Shown one piece after another: positions 31,952 through 43,334 of a stretch of DNA of 64,000 nucleotides. Origin of the DNA: Dipteris shenzhenensis (Eukaryota > Polypodiophyta > Polypodiopsida > Gleicheniales); assembly GCA_047967505.1 (NCBI GenBank), contig CM106541.1; one strand, 5' to 3'. Under the pieces are notes generated by a model. The model saw only the letters and a list, made by a program, of their open reading frames with translations. It searched no databases and was not told the origin of the DNA. Both the position numbers and the translations under genes were made by a program. Within the stretch, counting starts at the first letter, position 1; each line of letters opens with the position of its first letter.

Positions 31952-33475
31952 AAAAGATCAAAGTCATGAGATCAGACAGAGGAGGTGAATACATGTCTTC
32001 AGCATTCATGAACTTTTGTAGACGACATTCGAAGACAATTCACTTGTGTGGATACTCCTCAGCAGAATGCAAGAGCTGAAAGGAAGAATGGTAGCAGACA
32101 ATGATAGAGCAATGCTTATGAGAAGCATCTTCCGAATCAATATTGGGCAGAAGCAATAGCCACTGCAAACTACTTAGTTACAAAAGGATTTGCACAGCAA
32201 TATGTTCAGGATTATGATGAGCGTTATGCTCCAGTAGCAAAGATGGATTCCATACGGTTCTTGATATCACTAGCAACACTCAACAGATGGAATGTGTATC
32301 AGTTCGATGTCAAGAATGCATTTCTCAATGGTTACTTAGACGAGGAAGTCTACATACAACAATCAGCAGGTTTTGTTGAACCAGGAAAGGAGAATCTACA
32401 ACTTAAAGCAAGCACCCAAAAGTTGGTACCACTGATTCAACAAGTATTTTGTTGATTTGGTGGGATACATGAAGTCCAATGTAGATCATACACTCTACTG
32501 TTCAAGGGGAAGAAAATAATATTTCACTTTTGTACATACATGATCTGAATGTGACCGAAAGCAAGGTCAGGTTCATCAAAAAGCTAAAACAAGACTTATC
32601 TATAGAGTTCAACATGAAAGATCTTGGACTTATGCACTATTGTCTTGGTATTGAGTTCTAGAGAGATTCAGACAACACCTTTTTGAGTCAGTTCAAATAT
32701 GTTGACAGCTTCCTGAAGAAGTTTCATATGGCAGATTGCAAGATTGCAGCCACTCCCATGGAACAAAGTTTGAAACTTACTAAAGATTCAAAAAAGCCTA
32801 TAGTCAATGATAGGTACTATAGGTGGCTCATCGTATCTCTTATATATCTCAATGGCTAGATATTTGTTATGCAGTAAGTTCACTTGCACAACTTATGGCA
32901 AATCCAAAACAGTCTTACTGGAATGCAACCAAAAGAGTCTTGAGATACATAAGAGGTACAAGATAGTTTGGAATAGAATACAAAGGAAGTCATCCACCAC
33001 ATGGTTGCATGGATACTATGACAGTGACTATGCCAGAGATCATGAGACCAGGATATCGACACAAGGGTATGCATTTTTCCTTGGTCAAGGTGCTATATCA
33101 TGGTTGTCCAACAAACATCCAATTGTTTCTTTGTCTTTAATTGGAGTAGAATCTAGAGGACTCACTATTGGTGCATGTGAGGCTATATGGCTTAGAAGAC
33201 TATTGTGAGAAACAGATTACTTTGATGAGTCAAAGCTAACAACAATATATTGTGATAACCAATCAGCTCAAGCATTGGCCAAGAATCCAGTATACCACTC
33301 CAAGACAAAGCACATTGATGTTAGAGAGGACTTCATCAGAGAAAGAGTGTTACTTGGTGACATCACACTACAGCATTGTGATAGCAAAAAGAATGTTGCA
33401 GACATCTTTACCAACCACTCGATAAAGAGCTTTTCGAGAAACACGACAAGCTCTTGGTTTGACGCATAGGAGGAC
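31945..33475 (+). pseudogene. Ty1/Copia pol relic: integrase, reverse transcriptase, RNase H
   Basis: The order is integrase core (VMRSDRGGEYMSSAFMNF at 31960-32020, later AERKNG), a jump from ANYLV directly to KGFAQQYVQDYDERYAPV (so the integrase C-terminus and start of reverse transcriptase are deleted near 32175), reverse transcriptase QFDVKNAFLNGYLDEEVY (32300-32360), a degraded active-site region (YIHDLNVTE for the usual YVDD), then RNase H with DSDYARDHETRISTQGY, GAISWLSNKHP and EAIWLRRLL, and the C-terminus CDNQSAQALAKNPVYHSKTK (33240-33320). Stops and frameshifts are frequent. The domain order (integrase before reverse transcriptase) is diagnostic of Copia. The protease is missing. 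Confidence 0.9.
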
Positions 33476-33479
33476 ATTC

Positions 33480-33830
33480 CCATTAAAGGGGTGTGATGGA
33501 ATGTGATGCTCAGTCCTTCTTTGATTACCAAGAATTATCATCTTGAGGGAAGGCCTACTTCATGATGTTGATCTTGAGGGAAGATGTTGAGAGATCATGC
33601 TCAACATATGTGCATAGCACCATCATGTGATCATATGTGTATAGCACTAACACTTATAGAGTGCTATAAAGGAAAGGGTTAGATGCCCTAACCCTAACCC
33701 TAAATGGGTTTGTATATATTCGATATTTTCAACTAAATCTAGTGTACAGTTAGTCATTTGTGGTGTGCTCTCTAGCTGTGCCCTCTCTCCTCATCTCCAC
33801 TCTTCTCCTCTCCCCTCTTCATATTTTGTC
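33480..33830 (+). repeat. Putative 3' LTR region of the Copia relic
   Basis: After the pol stop there are three purine runs (TTAAAGGGGTGTGATGG, CTTGAGGGAAGG, CTTGAGGGAAGATGTTGAG). The LTR most likely starts at 33585 (TGTTGAGAGATCATGC). A TATA-like TGTATATATTC lies near 33711. No 5' LTR partner is in the window and the right edge is not definable. Confidence 0.5.
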
Positions 33831-34004
33831 AAGATGTTGAAGAGGTTTTTAATGCAAGTGCATAAAGTGAACGGTGAGCTATTTCCTTTGGGTGTGAGGT
33901 CATCCTTTTGCAAGATATCGACTATAGTGTCTATCATCCTAGGGGGTTGTAGCATCGCTTTGTGTATTACTATCTTGCCCGCTTTTGCATTCGAGGGGGG
34001 AAGG

Positions 34005-34135
34005 AGCTATATGAGGTATTACAAGGTGATTTTCTACGAGGTGTGGATTCTGTTGGTATTACCTCAGATGAGCTATATGAGGTATTACATGGTGATTTTC
34101 TATGAGGTGTGGATTCTATTGGTGACTTCCTAGAG
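34005..34135. repeat. Tandem duplication, two 66-bp units
   Basis: AGCTATATGAGGTATTACAA (34005) and AGCTATATGAGGTATTACAT (34071), each followed by GGTGATTTTCTAYGAGGTGT. Confidence 0.9.
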
Positions 34136-36150
34136 TAAGTGCTAGTTTCTTTTATGTTTTTCTTTGTTTGTAGTATCATTCATGGTTGTATTGATTTATC
34201 GCTTGTGTTTTATTGGTTTGTTTTATTGTATTGTGTTGCATGTTTTATTAGAGGCATTCAAAGAATTATGAAGTGGATTTGCTGCATTTTTTAGGATGAT
34301 TTTCATCCTCCTGTTTGTGTGCATGAACGAGATGTAATTCTCATGTATGACTAGCTTGCCGGACGATCTAAATGGAAAGAGTGGATCGATGCATATTTTT
34401 ATGTAGTGTATTGACAATCCTAGGATTGCATTGCTTGCATTTGTGGTTTAATGTTGTATTTTGTGATTGGTTTTTGATTGTTGTATCTTGTGCTAATTAG
34501 TCAGGTTTGGCATAATGAATTGGGTAAGTTTGAAAGGATTAAGCAAGTTTGTTCATACAATGATGGAATCTATGGGTAATTTTAGCAATTGAAGCCTTTG
34601 AGTGACTTTGGCTACCAGGTTGGGATTGGGTCATGTGCTTGTGGATTTTCTATGAAGTTTGTTGGTCATAAAACTGCTAGCAGCTTGTTAAAGTATGATA
34701 GCAGTGATGTTGTGTGGGTAGAGACTGTTGTGGAGTTGGTGGCTAGTCCCTATGATGAGTGTGGATGTTTGAGGGTGTATGATGATGTTTGAATTTTTTT
34801 TTGGAGGTTTATTGCAAAAATGTGGATGGTGTTGTGTCTAGGGGTTTTGAGGTTGTTGGAGGGAGTAAGACAATTTTATTAAGTTTGGGACAATTCCTTG
34901 ATTTTGGGATGATTTAGATCATATCTCCCCCTCTCTCTCTATCGTCTTTATTAAAAAGTATATGCTAGTGCGTGAACCGAAGTTCAAGAATGGAACACTT
35001 GAAAATTATAGGCCATTCTAGTTCGAGCATGGCATGAAAGTAATACTGAATTTTCTATAACATTGGGACCTGGAATTGTCCCAAAATTATTAAAATAGTC
35101 TTGAGCGTTGCATGTGTGATTTATCTTTGTTCAAATGTTGGTGGTGCTTCGGGTACTCCTACTGTGAGTTCTGGTGCTGTTGGTGTTTTGGCTGTTGTTT
35201 CTAATTCAGTTGGTTGTCTTGATGTGATTTTTGGTGCTGTTGGTGTTGTGGCTACGGGCTCTCATTCTATTGGTGCGATTTTTGGGATTGCCAGTGGTTT
35301 TAGGCTTGGGTTTCTTAGTGGTTCTACTTCTTGTGTTGTTGCTTTGAGTTCTTTGGGTCATACTAGTGCATGTTGTTGTTGTTGTTTGTGCTAGGATCAC
35401 TATGGTGGATAAGGTTGGATCCGGTGTTATTGGGGGTGTGGATTCTGCTGGATTTGGTTTTGTTGGCCATGGTGATGTTGAGTATCTGTTTGCTTGAGAC
35501 AGTGGAGGATGAGTAGTTTGTGAAGATGAGTGACATAACTTGGATGGGAAAGCTTTACCGGGTTGTCCATGGGAACGATGCTGGTGGTTCGTTGATTTCT
35601 GGTGGCATTTTCAAGGATTGTGTGTTTACATCAATGTCGATGGAAGTTCACTATTGAAGAAGAAATGATGGTGATGATAGTTTGCTGTTGAAACAATATT
35701 TTTTTTTGAAAAGTTTGATACTAAGGTTGTAGCCAGTTATCCAATTTTTTTGGAAATGTCTTGGGATAACAAAATTGTATTTTCAAGTGGCTTCATGTTA
35801 TTAGTCGTTTTAGTTGAATTTTGTCTCAACTTGTCTCTTTCGAGCTTATGTATTGTGATAAGAGTTATTGAGGTCTATTGTTTTATTGTGTTGTCAGTGA
35901 TGGATTAAAAGTTTTCTATTTTTTTGATGAAGTGTAGTTACTTTCCCGGAGGAGGGTTAGGGATAGGTTTTTTTGTTCTTATGATGTCATAGATGGGGCA
36001 GCTGAGATTAGATCTCAGTCGGCCAACGACCCTGATGAGTTTGTTGCCCATTTGTTAGTGCTAACACTAAGGAGTGGAGGTCAAGAGCATAGTGTTGGAG
36101 CAAGGCACTTGCAATTCTAGAGCATGGATGTAAGGGGAGGCCACAAGGTT
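34136..36150. other. Unassigned DNA, GT-rich in part
   Basis: Segment 35100-35400 is dominated by GTTGGTGTTTTGGC-like words and gives a Gly/Val/Ser frame that I take as low complexity. No domain is recognisable elsewhere. Confidence 0.4.
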
Positions 36151-36239
36151 TTCCATGTAGATAGGGACGATTTTCATGGCAGGATCCAGGAAACCTCCTC
36201 TAGAGATTGTAAAGTATTTAGCCGCTTGAGCCTTCTATT

Positions 36240-36446
36240 TTTCAAGACACACTGCCATTGGGGCTCTTGGTTGAAATCCATACATCATCATGAATAGACT
36301 AAAACCTATAGCTGAATGTTTGGCATTGTTATATGCAAATTCTAATATGAGCAAATATTGTTCCCAATTAGTTTACCGTTTACTTATATATGCTTGAAGC
36401 ATATCATAAATGATCTGATTGAAGACTCTACCATCTTTTTCAAACA
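36240..36446 (-). pseudogene. Gypsy integrase C-half
   Basis: NQIIYDMLQAYISKR, a stop, then NWEQYLLILEFAYNNAKHS and GFSLFMMMYGFQPRAPM match the last part of the Gypsy integrase core, including the conserved EFAYN and H-S/G-P-F-Y-G positions. The DDE residues further upstream are in the deleted part. Confidence 0.88.
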
Positions 36447-36449
36447 TAA

Positions 36450-36732
36450 TGGAGCTATTAAGATAACTCCGCTGTAAGCTATGCCCAAGACTATACAACC
36501 ACTATCGACCAAGCACAACATTTGTTCGATTGAGATGCATAATATGGACATCCAAGGCATCTTGAGAGCCTTGAATATCCACCTCTACACCATGTATCAT
36601 GGTATGACAAACCTTTTTATCACTGCCCTTTGCCAGAGAGACTACATATTTATGGGCACTTGGACTCTCGTGCAATTTTAATTTCTTAACTAATGAGTAG
36701 TAATTATGTGTTGCACTATCATTGGCCATCAC
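36450..36732 (-). pseudogene. Gypsy protease C-half fused to integrase by deletion
   Basis: KLHESPSAHKYVVSLAKGSD and VCHTMIHGVEVDIQGSQDAL lead to HIMHLNRTNVVLGR, a stop, WLYSLGHSLQRSYL. The VVLG-xx-WL element is the conserved end of Gypsy retropepsins. The catalytic D-S/T-G is not seen. The segment runs through FEKDGRV straight into the integrase C-half without any reverse transcriptase. Confidence 0.75.
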
Positions 36733-37679
36733 TCTTACCCTTTGCTCTTAATTTTTTCATGCATCCTCATTAAATCATGAGGACCAAATGTGGACTGCCA
36801 CATTGTCGATGATAGATAGCACATGTGGATGCTATCCTCATGATAGACCTCTACCTCAGTGTACTTTTTACCTGGGGCACCAACTCACTTTAGTAACAAA
36901 AACGTATCAAAATCTTGAGTATGAGATGAATTTAAAAATATGCCATGAGTAGAAATTAGAAAAATTAACATGATTGTGTTCTACAGTAAAAGAGCTTCAA
37001 ATATGTCTTTACACCTTGAAATTTAGGTAAAACATGAAAAAATTACATTAATTTGAAAGGAGATGGGTTTTCATATTTTAGTGTTTTTTTATTCCCCCCC
37101 CTTCATCTAAAAGACCCCCCTGCTTGGGCCTCACATATTATGAAAAATATTTACAAATCTTAAAATCTTGAATATTTTTCAAGGTATATGCCTTATATTT
37201 TGTGGGAGGGGGGACATGAGGTTTTCAAAATTTTCCCTCGCATATTTGAAAATTTTAAAGGAAATCCATGCATATTCTATATGGACCTTGTCCCCAAATA
37301 CCTTGGACTTTGGACGAGGGTAGTAACACAATACATATTGAGTTGGTGCCCAAGGATTTTTCAGTACCATTAAGCGGTAACACCTGCACCACATGTACTT
37401 GTTTTTGTGGAGGTCTATTTGGGACTTTAGCTCTCACTTGTTTATTTTTAGGGCAGTTCCAAGAAGCCCAAACATTTGAAGCAAAGATTTTCCTAGTTTG
37501 CCTTTTTATAATCTTTGTTCTTCAAGAGAGGATATTTTTGTGTTTGAGGTTTCTTATGTGGTGCTTGAGAAGCCTCCTTTTTAAAGTGCCCCCTTCCTTT
37601 TCAAAATGGGAAATTTGTTGAATTTAGGAACAAAACATGTTTATTCCAAAGTTCCAGCTTTGGATTTCCCCATCGTATC

Positions 37680-38442
37680 ATTGATTATTTGGGCATACTT
37701 AATTACTTCTTCAAAGGTTTTGGGAGAATTTCTTTTCATCTTTAGCTTAAGGATTGCCTCCCAATAATTCACTATATGTTAAACTAGAGTGCTTTTTCCC
37801 ATAGTGGAATTGTCCCAAGCCTCCCAAGCTCTACTCGTTTTCGGGTAAAAACTCTTTTAAGAAGGCTTGTTTAAATTCAGCCTATCATTTTCTCTGAGGC
37901 TCATCCACCATTTATAGGCTTTATTTTCAAGGGAAAGACTTGCTTCCACGACTTGATTTTTAGAAGGGGTAAACCTTGAGTTGATGAAAGTCTTGCCATT
38001 TTTGCAAGAACATGTTAATCACGTCCTTGTTATGTTCCTTTTCTTCCCCATTGAAAATTGGTGGTTTCAAGTCCTTAAGAATGTTAGAGGTTTCTCTAAG
38101 TCAAGAGGTGGACCTCTCAACTTGATTAGGAGGAGTCGATGATTTTTCCATAGACGTTACCGATTGAGAATAAGATAAATTGGCTATGGCTTCAGTTAGG
38201 GACTTCAATGTATCATTAATAGTTCCTAACTATGTTTCAATGTTTTGTGTTTAAGTTTTATGTTTAATGAATTCCATATATGGAATTCCATGATTACCGT
38301 AGTCTCTATCTTCCATTTCCATGTTATCCTCCTGAGTTTCATTATGTACTTCCTCATGTATTTCCTCTCCAACTATATTTTTTCCTTTTCTAGCCCTTTC
38401 TTTGCTCTCCTTAACCATTTCATCTCTTTTTGGAATTGCCAT
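37680..38442 (-). pseudogene. Gypsy Gag (capsid) remnant
   Basis: It has a charged N-terminus (38442-38250), a middle with TSMEKSSTPPNQVERS, then the hallmark DLKPPIFNGEEKEH, VINMFLQKWQDFHQLKVYP and, in a shifted frame, ASLSLENKAYKWWMSL (the conserved L-x-x-x-A-x-x-WW). This is the retrotransposon Gag family. Frameshifts after YPF and after NKPS inactivate it. Confidence 0.8.
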
Positions 38443-39058
38443 TTCAAATGCAAATTTTTTTCAAAAGATATAAAGCAAGAAGCTTTATAACAAAGAGAAA
38501 ATGCAATGCCCACTTCCCTGGTATTTGTTCAATGGTCTTGGATTTGTCTTTGAAGTCATCTCGCTCTTTTTTATTTTGTAAGGAGTCTTCACGTTTGATC
38601 CTACTCTTCGTGATACTTTACATCTCGAATTCCTCGAACCGATCTTGATCTTCTTCTTTGAAAATGACGCGGTTAAGAAGATTGGAAACAACAAGGGAAA
38701 AATATCTTTAGGAAGAAGAGGTGGGGGAAAAAAGAACTTTGGAGAGGGGTATATAAACAAGGATTAGGTGTCTTTTTGTTACTTTGAATACTTTGAGTGA
38801 TGTGATGTGGCTTTTTATGACTTTGAATGACATGGTAGCATTCAATTCTCTTTGTTTCCTCTTTGTTCTCTTCTATGCAGGTCGATAGGCGTCTTGACAA
38901 TCATTAGAGTAGACCACTCAAGGAGTTGCGATACTTCTTTCCCATTATGGGAAAGGAAATCTATGGGTTGATCATCATTCAACTTTGCTGCCAATGTTGC
39001 CAAAGGGAGGTTTGGGGCATTCATCTTTTTAGGAAATGATGTAGGCAAAGGGGAACCC
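38443..39058. other. Unassigned DNA upstream of the Gypsy Gag
   Basis: It should contain the leader and perhaps the 5' LTR of the minus-strand Gypsy element, but no primer-binding site or LTR pair was found by eye. Confidence 0.35.
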
Positions 39059-39200
39059 GATCGAGGAGGTTGTATCCCTGGCTCGAGGGGGGATTTCCCT
39101 CCTCAAGGAGAGGGAGGATCGAGGAGGTTGTACTCAGGGAGGCTCAAGGGGGGATTTCCCTCCTCGAGGAGAGGGAGGATTGAGGAGGTTGTACTCACAA
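39059..39200. repeat. Tandem repeat with palindromic CTCGAG core, two and a half units of about 60 bp
   Basis: GATCGAGGAGGTTGTA starts units at 39059, 39117 and (as GATTGAGG) 39178. Each unit contains GGGGGGATTTCCCTCCTC and the partly self-complementary CCCTCCTCGAGGAGAGGG. Confidence 0.85.
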
Positions 39201-39244
39201 AGATAGTAATATGCTGGAGCTCTCTTGTTGCGTAGCAAAAGAGG

Positions 39245-39875
39245 GTGCGCCAATTGCCTCGACAGTATCTACATGAATCTCTTCATTCTCAAGATGTTCC
39301 CTTGTGTCAGACTACTCTGTTCGAGCTATTAAAGATATCTTGTTCTGCCAATAAACCAAAACACGTCTACGGAGGATACACCAAGCGAGAAATGTCGAGT
39401 ATTTCCCAAAAATTAACCAGAGGTCTGGTAAGGTGAATATCCATGCATCGGCATCTTAAAACAGCTGCAATTCAGAGGATGTTACAGATATGAATTGAAT
39501 GGCCACTATTTTACTGCTGCCAGGATGTTATAGCAATCAGCACTAATTGCAGTTCAGCATGAATTAAGCGGTTCGAATATTAAAACTTAGGCTTTACGAC
39601 TTCTATTTTGAATTGTGCAGTCTGGTAGGACTGAATCAAATGGAATCCTTTACAGGGCATCGGAATAGAAGCAAGGGTAAAAACAGTGACATCGAACTTG
39701 CTTTTATCGGAGTAGAAACAGCAAAATGCAATGGAGAACCTTATGGCATTGGAAGGGCTTTGAGAAGGCTTTGTCAGCAGGGAAAAGTGGAGGAATCAGT
39801 AAAATTTTTGGATCTTATGGACTGGCAAAGTATAGAGGTTAGCTCTGATATCTACTATGCGCTTAAATAAAGAGT
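39245..39875 (+). pseudogene. PPR-protein gene fragment with a possible intron
   Basis: Frame 39613-39870 contains GIGRALRRLCQQGKVEESVK, FLDLMDWQSIEVSSDIYYAL: one pentatricopeptide helix pair of the type found near the N-terminus of plant organellar RNA-editing PPR proteins. Only one repeat is recognisable; the frame then ends at 39870, so most of the superhelix is missing. Upstream, a 63-codon stretch without ATG (39245-39436) ends at CTGGTAAGGTGA, which resembles a 5' splice site. TTTTGAATTGTGCAG before 39620 resembles a 3' splice site, but the frames do not join cleanly. The intron is therefore tentative. Confidence 0.5.
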
Positions 39876-42063
39876 TGATAGACCTATAATGATTTTTACT
39901 ATTGGGCAAGAAAAGCTCAATGATATGCTTATAGATACTACAGGTACAATTTAGGGCCTACCTAGCAAAAAAAGAGGTTTGCCAAGCGTATCCAAGCCTT
40001 GAAAGGGATACCCATAGCATTTATAGCTTTCAATGAAAATTTTGTGGAAGAAATGGAGGAGAAATTTACCTAAGATTGAAACAACATGCACAATGGCCAA
40101 GCATGGACAAGGAAGAACATATCATTAGGAGTTTCTAAGGTTGTAAGCCATAACAAGATACAAATCAATGTAATTTTGGCCAACCTTGACTAGGGTTGGT
40201 TAAGGGAAAAACGAACATTTGCATATGGTAAAGATCCAAAAGCACGTCACCATGGATCATGAAAAAAGTATCATAAGTTGAGAAGACCAGGATAATAAGC
40301 AAAAATATTGAAGATTCAATTAAATAAATGCGGTTAATGAGAATAAATAGGTACTGCATGATCCATAAAATACATAAAATATGTCATTGGACATGCATGA
40401 TCAAACAATTGGTACTTAAGCTTGGTGGTAGATATTGAACGAAGTATTTCAAAGAGGCAAACAAAATCATAGATCTTCATGATGTTCATCTACATTGGGG
40501 ATCATGGAAATCTATCTTGAAAAATGGGGGACATGTCGGCTCAAAAAGGATAGTTTAGTTATAGACTACATATAGATGATAGATCATGTCATACATCATC
40601 TACATGGTGAAGAATACAAAGGCATTTCTTGTGTCCACCATTTTACACCTTCTTTGAAAAGTTGCATTTTGGATTTGGTTAGCTCTTACCAATCAATTGC
40701 CTCACTTCTCCTTATTATTTCTTGTAGGGGTTTGAGGTTATGTGTTCTAGGTATTGCCTCATATTCAATGCCTTTCTGCACCCTCATTGACTCTAATAGG
40801 GCAACTAAGTTGGAAGATATTTCATACTGCACATAGATACTTACCTTGGACCCATTGATTCATTATAGTATCCTTGTTTTGAGTTGTATCTAAATTCTTG
40901 CTTGTTTGTGCATAGGTCCTTTTCCCCTTACTTGGGAACCTATCTAGGGTTTGCTATATAAAGAGCTTCTCCCTCTTTTAGAACACTAGCTCTCCCTCTA
41001 CATGAATGTTGGTTCCCTTCTTTTTGGCTTTTTAGAGTCTTGAATATTTTATCAATCTGTTCTTCAAGCACAAAAGGATTAACATCCAAAATTTTCGAAA
41101 GTTGATTGGCATACATTTACTCTGCTTTGGTGCACTAATTGTTTCTTCTAGCAAGATGAGTTTAATTGATTATTATCTTATGTATGTGTCTCATACCAGG
41201 GTAGATAATGATTAATGGAGTGGTTGATTCTGCACTAAATCTTTACTTCTTAGTTGCCTTCTCAAGTTCTAGAGTTCACGCTGACTATGACAATTAATTT
41301 CTCTTGGGTGCCCAATAGAAATATTCTTAAAAGATTAAAAATGGGTAATATACAAGCTATAAACTGTGCAATCATAACACATTTAGAATTTCAACATCTC
41401 GTCTTGATTAGGGTGTATGACCTTTGAATAGATTTGTAGCATGTATAATTTGGATAGCACGATAAAAAGTAATATGCCCATAGATGCCAAACCCACCTAG
41501 CTTTTTGCTTACATATTATGGGTAGGTCAACCTCCTGCATATCACATATAGAGGGTGATGGGGTAAATATGGAAATGGAGGAACACAACTAGATAGGCAA
41601 ACATGAAAGAAACATTCATTTGTATACCAATTCGTGAATTCAAGGTTGCATATTTTTCATAAAGGTTTTACCTCCCCCTATTATTTCCTTATGGATCCTT
41701 GTTCATGCACCTCTTTTCTTTTACACTAAAGATAAGTACCATATATTTTAGGAGTTGACATCCTCACCAATTTCTTTGTTTTCCATTTGTACACTAGTTA
41801 CTCGTTGTGATGTGTCTTGATGCGCACAATAGCCATACATTAATTTGATCAAAGTTTTATGGCTTAGTCAAAACCCCAACCCCAACCCCAAAGAAATGAG
41901 GAGTTGTGAGTGGAAAATATGTGTTTTTTTCTAGAAAGTTGTGGTAGCTCAATGCTTTGTTTTTCTTCATAAAATGTTTATCTCATCCTCTCGAAGTTTG
42001 TAAAGATATTGTAGCAAACTCCATTAGCCTATAAGGAAACTTATGGGTCTTGTTTGGATCCTT
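39876..42063. other. Unassigned DNA
   Basis: More than 2 kb with only short frames and no motif. It contains the insertion target GTAAA of element 4 at its right edge. Confidence 0.45.
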
Positions 42064-42068
42064 GTAAA
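42064..42068. repeat. Target-site duplication of element 4, left
   Basis: GTAAA directly precedes the element and is repeated at 44776-44780. A 5-bp duplication is the usual mark of LTR element integrase. Confidence 0.9.
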
Positions 42069-42433
42069 TGATAAGAAACTGAATGAGACCGCCACTAAGC
42101 CTAGGGCTACATGAGATTAGTGTAACAATCATGGAGGATTGAACCATACAAGAAAATCCATTACGGGAGATACAACAATGTAGGCAACACCACTCAATCA
42201 ATCTATTCCAATGCTTTATAAACAATACAATGATAGACCTCTTATATAGAGAGTCTCAAGGCATAAGCCTACTGTGTGGCATCCTCTGATCCACATCCAA
42301 CTTGTGGTGACCAATGTCCCACATCCATTCATGTAGTCCACATCCTCTTGTGTGGCTACCATAATTCCCACAAACATACCCCTCTAGGGTACCAACACAA
42401 TATCCCATCAATTGGACATTGCACATTTCAACA
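42069..42433 (-). repeat. 3' LTR of element 4 (365 bp)
   Basis: On the minus strand it starts TGTTGAAATGTGCAATG after the purine run GAGGAGGGG and ends CAGTTTCTTATCA. The TATA block is at about 42241-42254. Confidence 0.92.
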
Positions 42434-42560
42434 CCCCTCCTCAATGTACAATCATATGTGACCATCTCACCTCTCACCCCCAATGATTTGGCATTGCCAA
42501 ACTCACTCTCTCAACACTCCCCCTCAATGACAAATTGGAGTGTTCAACAAATGTGTGTGC
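42434..42560 (-). repeat. Duplicated polypurine-tract modules, element 4
   Basis: On the minus strand CATTGAGGGGGAGTGTTGAG (near 42510-42530) precedes CATTGAGGAGGGGTGTTGAA (at the LTR). The inner copy mimics a tract plus LTR start about 85 bases ahead of the real one, as in elements 1-3. Confidence 0.75.
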
Positions 42561-43034
42561 ATGTGTCTAGCAACCTAGACACCTTATCATCCACTTTACA
42601 TACCATGCTGTGTGGGCGGGACACCCAAGTGCTTTTTAGACACCCCATGTGTCAGGGAGAAGGAACCAACCCAAGTAGTACATCATCAATGTACACTACT
42701 CCTGCACACCACAATCAAATATCTTTTTGAGCACCCGTGGGCTCGAGCAGAGGACCCTCATAAACATGGGTGAGAGAAAATTACATCCATTTTATGTCAA
42801 CGCAAGGGCAGGGTACCCACAATAATCTTGGTCATGATACAACATATCCATGATTTGCCATACAAGCCAATGCTGCAGCATTTTCTCAAGGCGTAAGAAA
42901 ATTAGAAAATTTTTCATGTACCATATAGCATAGTGGGATAAAAAAGATGGAGGAATTTTCATGAGTACAAAGGATGAGGATAAGATATTTTGAACCACAA
43001 AATTTAGGGTGTCGTATAACCCTAAACCAAAGAC

Positions 43035-43300
43035 CAAAATAGTCATCTTCTTACCATCCTCTTCACTTTCTTCCTTGTCGTCGTCGTTGATTTGGATTTG
43101 TCTTATTCCTCTGCTGGTTCCTCTTCAACAAGCTTGTCCTGCTTCGAATTATAAGCCTGCATGGGTTTCTCATACTCGGCTTTCCTCTTAGCAGCTTTGG
43201 CGACATAAGGAGCTTTTTTTTTGCACTTCAGTCAGCGCTTTCCATTCTCGCCTCCAGCTTTCCAAACGACGGATACAGCCTTCTCAGTTGGATTGTAGCT
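43035..43300 (-). pseudogene. Captured HMGB (HMG-box) gene fragment inside element 4
   Basis: Minus-strand reading gives NPTEKAVSVVWKAGGE, then after a small frame slip WKALTEVQKK, APYVAKAAKRKAEYEKPMQA and YNSKQDKLVEEEPAEE, then (another slip) an acidic tail, INDDDDKEESEEDGKK. This is the second half of a plant HMG box (helices 2 and 3) with the characteristic acidic C-terminal tail of chromatin-binding HMGB proteins. The N-terminal half of the box is absent; the join to unrelated coding sequence lies near 43300-43320. Sequence after the tail (43046-42790) may be HMGB 3' UTR. It lies in the sense direction of the element. Indels prevent an intact product. Confidence 0.82.
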
Positions 43301-43334
43301 TCAACATTGAGTTTCCTATGCCTGCGTGTGCAGG

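Larger units (their letters stand above)
36182..38442 (-). mobile_element. Ty3/Gypsy retrotransposon relic, internally deleted
   Basis: In 5' to 3' order on the minus strand: a Gag N-terminus from about 38442 (MAIPKRDEMVKESKERARKG), a Gag capsid core at 38090-37680 (DLKPPIFNGEEKEH, LENKAYKWWMSLREN), a nucleocapsid knuckle near 37490-37443 (CFKCLG, then in a shifted frame WNCPKNK), a retropepsin-like segment at 36732-36450 and an integrase C-half at 36446-36240. Reverse transcriptase, RNase H and the integrase N-half are absent. There are several stops and frameshifts. Strand and domain order agree, so this is one element that lost roughly the middle half of pol. LTRs were not identified. Confidence 0.85.

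Noticed and set aside
33684-33707. CCCTAACCCTAACCCTAAAT, possible interstitial telomere
   Set aside because: Only about three units, and mostly CCCTAAC where the usual plant repeat is CCCTAAA. It lies in the presumed LTR of the Copia relic, so it is a chance short repeat.
35101-35394. Gly/Val/Ser-rich 97-codon frame
   Set aside because: Built from GTTGGTGTT-type words without a domain or signal; judged low complexity.
36061-36150. Minus-strand continuation of the Gypsy integrase tail or chromodomain
   Set aside because: No chromodomain residues were recognisable beyond the stop after VCLEK, so the element is not assigned to the chromovirus group.
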